From: Synergistaceae bacterium
Lineage (GTDB): Bacteria; Synergistota; Synergistia; Synergistales; Aminobacteriaceae
Reading direction: 5' to 3'
Assembly (NCBI GenBank): GCA_017445205.1
Contig: JAFSUP010000010.1
Coordinates: 1 to 49,842, forward strand
Length of the DNA: 49,842 bases
In this document: positions 43,730 through 49,842 of the stretch, in pieces
How the letters are laid out: each line of letters opens with the position of its first letter
Position numbering within the stretch: position 1 is the stretch's first letter
Program-made: the position numbers and the translations under genes
The notes under the pieces: model-generated
Told to the model about the DNA's origin: nothing
What the model saw: only the letters and a program-made list of their open reading frames with translations
Database searches by the model: none

Positions 43730-44590
43730 ATGAAAAAAATTTTGTGTTTAATTTTGTGCGTGATGTTAGTATCATCGTGCGCTGATGCTCTTGAGAAGCG
43801 AGTTATTAAGCTGGGTTTGCTTTCTAAATTAAATTCAAGCGAAGAAGAATTTTTGGATACTTGGAAGAAAACATACGCGCCCAAAAATGAAAATCTCGAA
43901 ATAATTGTAAAATTTTATGATACTCTAAACGCTATGCAAATGGCTTTGAATGCCGGAGAAATTCATGAAATGATTTTGCCTGATGTCGTAGCTGAATACA
44001 TTATGAACATGAATAAGGAATTTGTATCGCGTTTAGTGTTGCGTTCAAAGGGAATGGGCTTGGCTTTTGGATTTCGTGAAGATAGCAAAGAGCTGCGCGA
44101 CAAAATAAACGAAGCTCTTGTTGCATTGCAAAACGATTGGACTTTAGGAGCGCTGGAAGGCGTTTATATCTCATCTTTTATTGATGAGCCGGAGCCTGTT
44201 GAGTTCATGAAATTTGAAAATGCAGATACTATAAGAGTAGCTATCACAGGCGATTTACCGCCGATAGATTATATTACTGCTGATGGTCGTCCCGCAGGAT
44301 TTAATACCGCTGTACTCGCCGAAATTGGTGCCTACCTCAAAAAAAATATTGAATTAGTAAATATCGACGCAGGAGCTAGAACAGCGGCTTTAGCTTCAGG
44401 GCGTGCTGATGTTGTATTTTGGTACGAAGTCGATATGTCTTCAGAGATACAATCAGACGTGCCTGATGGCGTAATCTTGTCAGCGCCATATTTTGAATGG
44501 AACAAGTTTATTCACTTGCGAAAGGCCGAAAAAGACCATTCGGCTTCTAGTTGGTGGTCAATGCGCGATTTTCTGAAACTGTATTATTAA
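43730..44590 (+). CDS. periplasmic solute-binding protein 2, permuted SBP_3-like
   Basis: A paralog of protein 1. The signal peptide has a Cys (MLVSSCADA) that might form a lipobox-like site, although ordinary cleavage is possible. The order is again swapped: FYDTLNAMQMALNAGEIHEMILPDVVAEY, GFREDSKELRDKINEALVALQ first; then IRVAITGDLPPIDYITADGRPAGFNTAVLAEIG, ALASGRADVVFWYEVD and LSAPYFEWNKFIHLRK. GGAG lies 8 bases before the ATG. Confidence 0.83.
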   Translation: MKKILCLILCVMLVSSCADALEKRVIKLGLLSKLNSSEEEFLDTWKKTYAPKNENLEIIVKFYDTLNAMQMALNAGEIHEMILPDVVAEYIMNMNKEFVSRLVLRSKGMGLAFGFREDSKELRDKINEALVALQNDWTLGALEGVYISSFIDEPEPVEFMKFENADTIRVAITGDLPPIDYITADGRPAGFNTAVLAEIGAYLKKNIELVNIDAGARTAALASGRADVVFWYEVDMSSEIQSDVPDGVILSAPYFEWNKFIHLRKAEKDHSASSWWSMRDFLKLYY

Positions 44591-44601
44591 TGAGGCATTT
44601 T

Positions 44602-45474
44602 ATGAAAAAAAATTTTTGTATTGCATTAGCGTTTTGTATTATCGCGTGTAATGTTGCTTTTGCTGAAACGAACCAAGACTACGTAGGATTTTTAACGCGT
44701 CTGCAAACAACTCCGGAAGAGTTTTTCATGTTGATGAAAACATCGTGGGCAACTAAAGGCTGGGTTATTGAAGGCGGCGATCACTCTACAAGCAAAGCAA
44801 AGTTTTATGACTCGTTGATGTTAATGCAAATGGCCTTGAATGCTGGCGAGATCAACGAAATGATTTTGCCTGATTTTGTTGCTGAATATCTATTAAAAAT
44901 CAACAAAAATTATATTCCATCTTGTATTTCTGATTCGGGTACAATGTCTTTAGCTTTTGGATTTCTCAAAGAGAACAGAAAGCTCGCTAACGATTGGGAC
45001 AGAGCTTTAATCTCAATGAGAAATGATTACACACTAGCAGGACTTCACCAAAAATATATTACAAATTTCCCTGAAGATACTTCATACGATTATATTTACG
45101 GGATAAGACGCGACAAAAATAAAAATCCAAACGCTGTTAAGTTTGAACGCTTCAAAAATGCTCCCGTTGTCAAAGTCGCTGTAACAGGAGACTTGCCGCC
45201 CGTTGACTTTGTAGCAGAAGACGGAATGTCGGCGGGCTATAGTACAGCGGTGCTTGCAGAAATTGGAAAGCGTTTGCATGTTAATATACAGCTTGTTCAA
45301 GTTAGTGCTGGAGCTAGAACTGCCGCTCTTGTATCAGGCCGCGCCGATGTTGTATTTTGGTACGAAGTTCATAAGTCGTCAGAATTTCAGCCTGATGCTA
45401 ATGATGAAATTATTCTGTCAGTGCCTTATTTAAGCTGGAACAAGTTCATTCATTTACAACTTTCGGAGGATTAA
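44602..45474 (+). CDS. periplasmic solute-binding protein 3, permuted SBP_3-like
   Basis: A third paralog. The ATG at 44602 opens a good signal peptide (MKKNFCIALAFCIIACNVAFA); an in-frame upstream region overlaps the previous gene and is not needed. FYDSLMLMQMALNAGEINEMILPDFVAEY and LAFGFLKENRKLANDWDRALISM come first. KVAVTGDLPPVDFVAEDGMSAGYSTAVLAEIGKRL, ALVSGRADVVFWYEV and LSVPYLSWNKFIHLQL follow. An insert (DYIYGIRRDKNKNPNAV) between the two halves is longer than in the other copies. The permease starts 3 bases after its stop. Confidence 0.83.
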   Translation: MKKNFCIALAFCIIACNVAFAETNQDYVGFLTRLQTTPEEFFMLMKTSWATKGWVIEGGDHSTSKAKFYDSLMLMQMALNAGEINEMILPDFVAEYLLKINKNYIPSCISDSGTMSLAFGFLKENRKLANDWDRALISMRNDYTLAGLHQKYITNFPEDTSYDYIYGIRRDKNKNPNAVKFERFKNAPVVKVAVTGDLPPVDFVAEDGMSAGYSTAVLAEIGKRLHVNIQLVQVSAGARTAALVSGRADVVFWYEVHKSSEFQPDANDEIILSVPYLSWNKFIHLQLSED

Positions 45475-45477
45475 TAA

Positions 45478-46155
45478 ATGTCATTTAGCGATATTCTATA
45501 CAAGATTTTAATACAAGGCGGCTCGTATTGGACAATACTAAAAGGTCTTCGAGCTACTGTAGAAATCTCTTGTTATTCTCTGTTAATTGGAACGTTGCTC
45601 GGTGCTTTTGTTTGTGCTTTGCGAATGTCCAAAATAAAAATTTTGCGTTTCGTTGCTTCGATTTATATTGTAATTTTAAGAGGCTCGCCTGTATTAATGC
45701 TTTTGATGCTGATGTATTACGGGGTCTTTGCGCGCTCAAGTCTTGAGGCTCTTACGATAGCTACGATAACTTTTTCGCTAAACGTTGCCGCCCACATTGC
45801 TGAACTTTTACGTGCGTCTATAAGCGCAACTGATCATGGGCAAGTTGAAGCTGCACGGACGCTGGGATTTTCAGCGTGGCAAGCATTTTATTTAATTACA
45901 TTGCCGCAAGTTGTAAAAATCTCAAAGCCTGTATATCAATCGACGATTGTAAATTTGATTCAATGGACTAGCGTTGTAGGTTACGTTTCAATCACTGATT
46001 TAACTCGCGTCATCAACAACATAGCATCACGTACAATGCAGCCTATGATTACAATTAGTATCGGCATGTTAATTTATCTTGCACTCGCTTATATTGTTCA
46101 TGGGATATTTGCATTCACCGACTTTTTAGAAACAAGAAAGGAGGCCGTGCAATGA
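45478..46155 (+). CDS. amino-acid ABC transporter permease (HisM/GlnP type)
   Basis: This 225-residue inner-membrane protein has about five helices. The family start YWTILKGLRATVEISCYSLLIGTLLG, the VILRGSPVLMLLMLMYYGV segment, and the EAA loop (ISATDHGQVEAARTLGFSAWQAFYLITLPQ) that contacts the ATPase are present. CGGAGG precedes the ATG. The end overlaps the ATPase gene by 4 bases. Only one permease is present, so it may form a homodimer. Confidence 0.95.
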   Translation: MSFSDILYKILIQGGSYWTILKGLRATVEISCYSLLIGTLLGAFVCALRMSKIKILRFVASIYIVILRGSPVLMLLMLMYYGVFARSSLEALTIATITFSLNVAAHIAELLRASISATDHGQVEAARTLGFSAWQAFYLITLPQVVKISKPVYQSTIVNLIQWTSVVGYVSITDLTRVINNIASRTMQPMITISIGMLIYLALAYIVHGIFAFTDFLETRKEAVQ

Positions 46156-47273
46156 GTCTCATTGAAGTAAAAAATCTCTGTAAATCTTTTGGAAGTTTGC
46201 AAGTTTTAGACAATGTTAATTTAAGCGTTGACGAAGGCGAAAGAATTGCGATCATAGGCGGCTCCGGCTGCGGCAAAAGTGTTTTTCTGCGTTCGCTTGA
46301 GCTTCTCGAAACTCCTGATGGCGGACAAATTTTCATTGATGGCGAAGATATAACTTCAAAGCGCGCTGATGTCAACATGATACGCCGCAAAATGGGAATG
46401 GTTTACCAAAAATTTTATCTGTTCTCACATTTGAACGTCCTCGATAATTTGTGTCTTGCTCCTGTGAAACTTTTAGGAATGACTCGCGCCGAAGCAGAGG
46501 CCAACGCTATCGAATGGCTGTCTAAAGTCGGCTTGTCTTCAAAAATTCATGCAATGCCCGCTAATTTATCAGGCGGTCAACAACAGAGAATTGCAATTTG
46601 CCGTTCGCTCATGATGAATCCGAAAGTCTTGTTGTTTGATGAACCCACAAGCGCATTAGACCCTACTATGGTCGGCGAAGTCCTCGCAATGATACGAATG
46701 TTAGCAAAACACAATTTAACAATGCTAATTGTAACTCACGAAATGAATTTTGCCCGTGAAGTTGCAAGCCGCGTTTTGTTCTTTGCTGACAAGGGGATCT
46801 ATGAACAAGGCACGCCTGCTGAAATTTTTGACTCACCAAAAAGAGAAAAAACCGTCGCTTTCATTCGTAAATTAAAATATTTTGGATACGAAATAACTTC
46901 GCGACACTTCGATTTATTAGCAATGCAAGGCGGTATTCATTCATTCACGGAAAAATACGGAATTAATAAAAAGCTTGCATATAGGCTTGAACTTTGCAGC
47001 GAGGAATTAGTATACGAAATGTTATCAGGCTGTTACGACAAAGCCCGCAATGATGTGAATATATCGCTTGAGATTTCATATTCCGAAGCCGACTCATCTG
47101 TCGTATTGACGCTTACAAGCGGCGGAGAAAAATTTAATCCGTTCGATAATGCACAAAAAATTTCAGATGACGATGACGTTCATTTGGGTGTCGCTATTTT
47201 GAAGAAAGTAGCTAAGGGCGGAATTAATTACGAGTTTTCGGAAGGACTCAACAAAATACAAATTACACTATAA
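46152..47273 (+). CDS. amino-acid ABC transporter ATPase with C-terminal GHKL-like (RsbW-type) domain
   Basis: Residues 1 to about 240 are a full GlnQ/HisP-type ATPase: Walker A GGSGCGKS, Q loop MVYQKFYLF, signature LSGGQQQRIAICRSL, Walker B VLLFDEPTSALDP, switch His in VTHEMNF. An extra stretch of about 130 residues follows: YRLELCSEELVYEMLSGC (N-box-like without the Asn), VVLTLTSGGEKFNPFD (G1-like), HLGVAILKKVAKGGINYEFSEGLNKIQITL (G2-like and final strand). That matches the RsbW plan and the kinase at 42376. Such a tail could let STAS proteins control transport. The usual ATPase of this kind is about 240-250 aa. Confidence 0.9.
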   Translation: MSLIEVKNLCKSFGSLQVLDNVNLSVDEGERIAIIGGSGCGKSVFLRSLELLETPDGGQIFIDGEDITSKRADVNMIRRKMGMVYQKFYLFSHLNVLDNLCLAPVKLLGMTRAEAEANAIEWLSKVGLSSKIHAMPANLSGGQQQRIAICRSLMMNPKVLLFDEPTSALDPTMVGEVLAMIRMLAKHNLTMLIVTHEMNFAREVASRVLFFADKGIYEQGTPAEIFDSPKREKTVAFIRKLKYFGYEITSRHFDLLAMQGGIHSFTEKYGINKKLAYRLELCSEELVYEMLSGCYDKARNDVNISLEISYSEADSSVVLTLTSGGEKFNPFDNAQKISDDDDVHLGVAILKKVAKGGINYEFSEGLNKIQITL

Positions 47274-47277
47274 AAAT

Positions 47278-47326
47278 TAGGAAGCAGAAGCTAAAAATTT
47301 CTAACTTCTACTTCCTAACTTCTAAT
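47278..47326. repeat. palindromic heptamer-type repeat, copy 5 (convergent gap)
   Basis: TTAGGAAGCAGAAGCTA and TAACTTCTACTTCCTAA face each other around a short AT loop. Two differences are C-A in plus-strand RNA but G-U in minus-strand RNA, the same bias as in copy 1. It lies between the ABC ATPase stop and the ilvH stop, so it may act as terminator or 3' stabiliser for ilvBH. Confidence 0.65.
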
Positions 47327-47331
47327 TATTC

Positions 47332-47844
47332 TTACATTTCCCCGCGTTCGATCGCCACTATACCTGTACGCGCAAGCTCGATAATTCCAAATTCTTTCAA
47401 CAAACTTTCAAACGCTGAAGTCTTTTGATCGTCGCCAGTTACTGAAATCGTTAAGCTATCCGGCGTTATGTCTATAACAGACCCACGGAAGATATTTGCA
47501 ATTTGTATTATTTCGTTTCGTGCAGCCTTATCCGCCGCGTGAACCCGCACCAGCATTAATTCGCGTCTGATTGATTTTTCAGGGTCTAATATCTCAACAT
47601 AATGAATCGGTACGAGCTTTCTAAGTTGTGCGCAAAGAAGCTTTATTCTGTCGTCATCAGAGAAAATTTCTATAGTGAAGCGCGTTACATTTTGGTCAAC
47701 TGTCCAACCGGCCGCGATTGTTTCAATGTTGTATCCTTTACGTGAGAACAAGTGAGCGAGCTGTGAAAGCACTCCGGCTTCGTTGTCCATTGCCGTTACG
47801 ATTGTATAACGCTTTAAATTTTGGTTAGATTCTTTTGCTTGCAT
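47332..47844 (-). CDS. ilvH: acetolactate synthase small subunit
   Basis: The regulatory subunit gives valine feedback to IlvB. An N-terminal ACT domain (RYTIVTAMDNEAGVLSQLAHLFSRKGYNIETIAAG) is followed by the typical second domain (SIRRELMLVRVHAADKAARNEI, FRGSVIDITPDSLTISVTGDDQKTSAFESLL). The ATG at 47844 (170 aa) has AAGGGG 8 bases upstream and is better than the GTG at 47853. It is 12 bases after ilvB. Confidence 0.96.
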   Translation of the reverse strand: MQAKESNQNLKRYTIVTAMDNEAGVLSQLAHLFSRKGYNIETIAAGWTVDQNVTRFTIEIFSDDDRIKLLCAQLRKLVPIHYVEILDPEKSIRRELMLVRVHAADKAARNEIIQIANIFRGSVIDITPDSLTISVTGDDQKTSAFESLLKEFGIIELARTGIVAIERGEM

Positions 47845-47856
47845 TGTAATCACCCC

Positions 47857-49602
47857 TTAATCAAGCATAAAGTTAGCGATAAAGCTGTTTCCGCCGACCA
47901 TAGGCCGTACCATCTCGTCCATGTCTATGCGGCAATCTATTACCCAGCCTTTGCCGTCAGAACGTGAGTTCACAGCCTCTTTCAAAACTTCGCGCAGTGT
48001 TGCAACATCATTAACTTGTCTTCCATGAATGCCGTAAGCTTCTGCTAATTTTGCAAAATCCGGGCCGCGGTCAAGAGTTGTCTGTGAGTATCTCTCGTTG
48101 TAAATTAAATGCTGCCACTGTCGAACCATTCCGAGAGTCGAATTATTGAAAATCAGCGTGATTATCGGGAGTTTGTAATATTCTTCCGTGCAAAGCTCAT
48201 TGCAATTCATTCTAAAACTTCCGTCACCTGTAACGTGCAAAACTGTTTTTTCAGGATTGCCGGCCTGCGCTCCGATTGCCGCGCCAAGTCCGAAGCCCAT
48301 TGTTCCGAAGCCGCCCGACGTGATTAACTGGCCGGGATAATCAAATTTAAAGTGCTGGATCGCCCACATTTGGTGCTGTCCTACGTCTGTCGTTACGATT
48401 GTATCTTGTGGCAAAATCTCCGCCGCCGCCGATAAAACTTCTTTTGGTGTCAACGTCCCTTCGACGTCGTCATACTCAGTTTCGCGCTTGAATGAGAAAA
48501 CGTAATTTTTCCAAGCGTCGTTTTTCTTGTCGCGTTTCAACTTTGCTAAGAGCAAATTCAAAATTTTCTTAGCGTCGCCGATTATGTGCAAGTCCGTCAT
48601 GACGTTCTTGTTAATTTCTGACGCGTCTATATCTATGTGAACGATCTTCGCGTTCTTTGCAAAGCCTGCCGGATTGAGCGTAACTCTATCAGAGAATCGA
48701 CAGCCGATCGCGAGTAATAAATCGCAAGCGTCGCACGCCATATTAGAGGCCTGTGAGCCGTGCATTCCTATCATGCCGGTTTTAAGAGGACTGTCGCCGG
48801 GAAACGCTCCGCCGCCCATGACCGTAATCGCTACGGGCGAATCCATTCGCGCCGCTAAAGTCCTAAATTCTTGAGACGCCTTAGCTCGCACAACTCCGCC
48901 TCCGCAAATTAATAACGGCTTCTCGGACTTGTCAATTAATTCTGCGAGTTCGTCAATGGCTTCGAGATTTATATCCGGATAACCGACGCTAGGGTGATGA
49001 GTGTTTTTAAGTCGCTCTATGCGTGTGCCTGTGCTCATGAAATATTCTTCCGGCGTTACTGGATAATAATCACACTCGCTCGCCGTCGCGTTTTTTTGAA
49101 TGTCAATCAACACCGGCCCAGGACGCCCCGAACGCGCTATCGCAAATGCCTCGCGGACTGTGTCGGCGAGATTTTCAACTTTGCTAACGATATAGCTGCA
49201 CTTCGTTATAGGCAACGTTACGCCCGTTATATCGACTTCTTGAAAGGCATCGCGGCCGATTAAATCGCTGTTGACGTTGCACGTTATAAAAACCACCGGC
49301 GAAGAATCCATATAAGCTGTCGCGACTCCAGTCGTTAAATTCGTAGAGCCGGGGCCCGACGTCGCTAAACACACTCCGACTTTGCCCGTCGAACGCGCGT
49401 AACCGTCAGCAGCGTGTGAAGCTCCTTGCTCGTGAGCCGTCAAGATGTGTTTTATTTCTTTGTGGTCATAAAGTTTGTCATAAACGTTGAGAATTGCCCC
49501 GCCGGGATAGCCAAAGACCGTATCGACTCCCTGCTCGATGAGGCACTGTATTAAAATCTCCGAGCCGTTTAACTTTCTGCTAGTGTTGCTCAAAAAAATC
49601 AA
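47857..49602 (-). CDS. ilvB: acetolactate synthase large subunit
   Basis: A ThDP enzyme that makes acetolactate or acetohydroxybutyrate for branched-chain amino acids. Landmarks are GYPGGAILNVYD, the catalytic Glu in LTAHEQGASHAADGYAR, GRPGPVLIDIQKNA, and the ThDP-binding GDGSFRMNCNELCT...NN. The length of 581 aa is normal. The start is TTG at 49602 with AAGGGGA 7 bases before; a second TTG 9 bases later is possible. Confidence 0.96.
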   Translation of the reverse strand: MIFLSNTSRKLNGSEILIQCLIEQGVDTVFGYPGGAILNVYDKLYDHKEIKHILTAHEQGASHAADGYARSTGKVGVCLATSGPGSTNLTTGVATAYMDSSPVVFITCNVNSDLIGRDAFQEVDITGVTLPITKCSYIVSKVENLADTVREAFAIARSGRPGPVLIDIQKNATASECDYYPVTPEEYFMSTGTRIERLKNTHHPSVGYPDINLEAIDELAELIDKSEKPLLICGGGVVRAKASQEFRTLAARMDSPVAITVMGGGAFPGDSPLKTGMIGMHGSQASNMACDACDLLLAIGCRFSDRVTLNPAGFAKNAKIVHIDIDASEINKNVMTDLHIIGDAKKILNLLLAKLKRDKKNDAWKNYVFSFKRETEYDDVEGTLTPKEVLSAAAEILPQDTIVTTDVGQHQMWAIQHFKFDYPGQLITSGGFGTMGFGLGAAIGAQAGNPEKTVLHVTGDGSFRMNCNELCTEEYYKLPIITLIFNNSTLGMVRQWQHLIYNERYSQTTLDRGPDFAKLAEAYGIHGRQVNDVATLREVLKEAVNSRSDGKGWVIDCRIDMDEMVRPMVGGNSFIANFMLD

Positions 49603-49689
49603 AAAAAAGTCCCCTTAAAAAAAATTTGCATACAAGTTTAGCACGTTTTTATTTTTCAAAAATTTCTATTGAGTTTTCCATTTTTTCTT

Positions 49690-49842
49690 TTTCTGTGTTA
49701 CACTTCGTTTAAGTAGATGTCAGACGTAGAGATATAGATTTACGAAAGTAGACACTAACCGCGCATTCTACGTAATCCTTATTGGTGACAGTAAGGTTGG
49801 GCATGGGGGCAAAAGTTCCCTCGTGTTTAGGAGAAGCACCCG
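49690..49842. other. unexplained structured non-coding stretch at the right edge
   Basis: No credible frame is seen upstream of ilvB. The stretch is less AT-rich than other gaps and contains several inverted repeats: ACGTAGA/TCTACGT (49724-49730 with 49767-49773), CCTTA/TAAGG (49777-49781 with 49792-49796), and GGGGGC-AAAA-GTTCCC (49805-49820, with G-U pairs on the plus strand). It may be part of a non-coding RNA or a leader that continues beyond the window. It does not match the T-box, SAM or FMN motifs that I know. Confidence 0.35.

Noticed and set aside
49700..49842. T-box, SAM riboswitch or 5S rRNA at the right edge
   Set aside because: No TGGNACCGCG-type T-box core, no SAM core and no 5S secondary structure could be laid over the stretch.

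Overview
The window looks like a chromosomal segment of a member of the Synergistota. The clearest lineage mark is the C-terminus of the large leucine-rich-repeat protein at 9.9-13.1 kb: an SGGGCN motif, a hydrophobic stretch and a Lys-rich end, which is the Synergist-CTERM sorting signal. The rest fits an anaerobic, amino-acid-using, flagellated bacterium with an outer membrane: acetate kinase, part of the anaerobic cobalamin pathway, FliW/CsrA, an LpxL-type acyltransferase and a polar amino acid ABC transporter. No phage, insertion sequence or CRISPR array was seen. No gene-free stretch exceeds 300 bases.

Layout. (1) 1-6858, minus strand: tRNA-Ser(CGA), ackA, a YceD/DUF177 gene, rpmF, htpG, a very acidic protein, a small protein, and the N-terminal part of an AddB-like nuclease subunit running off the left edge. 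(2) 7.0-9.85 kb, plus: a three-gene cobalamin operon (cbiC, cbiD, fused cbiET) behind an extended -10 promoter. (3) 9.9-13.1 kb, minus: a secreted LRR protein whose signal peptide is out of frame at a run of nine Gs. (4) 13.25-19.7 kb, minus: tyrS, a glycosyltransferase-like gene, an LpxL-like acyltransferase, queD, a secreted ankyrin-like protein, DUF2442, folE2, an HlyD-like adaptor and a YggS-type PLP protein, tightly packed. (5) 19.8-22.4 kb, minus: a class M sirtuin (SirTM) and zinc macrodomain pair (protein ADP-ribosylation and its reversal) with an AlbA_2 protein. (6) 22.46-29.3 kb, minus: a TPR membrane protein, LUD protein, asparaginase-like protein without catalytic residues, der, nfeD and an LSm/cold-shock-like protein, ending in a terminator. 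(7) 29.4-35.3 kb, plus: fliW, csrA, then purE, purM, a purN-purO fusion, a stand-alone AICAR transformylase and purD, with translational coupling throughout much of the run. (8) 35.4-47.3 kb, plus: the most unusual part, described next. (9) 47.3-49.6 kb, minus: ilvB and ilvH, with an unexplained structured non-coding stretch upstream at the right edge.

The 35.4-47.3 kb block appears to be a partner-switching (RsbU/RsbV/RsbW-like) signalling island joined to an amino acid ABC importer. It has two divergent GHKL-like ATPases with a decayed copy between them, two STAS antagonists, a DUF2156 acyltransferase-like protein, a membrane protein with an EamA-type half and a GHKL-like tail, a sensor PP2C phosphatase, a canonical RsbW-like kinase, three tandem binding proteins whose fold looks circularly permuted, one permease, and an ABC ATPase carrying its own C-terminal GHKL-like domain. 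No sigma factor lies in it, so the switch may act on the transporter or on metabolism rather than on transcription; that is inference.

A further genome-scale signal is a dispersed heptamer-based repeat (minus-strand reading AGGAAGT/AGGAGTT) at five places. Two copies form long imperfect palindromes whose mismatches become G-U pairs only in the minus-strand transcript, and one copy sits in frame inside der.
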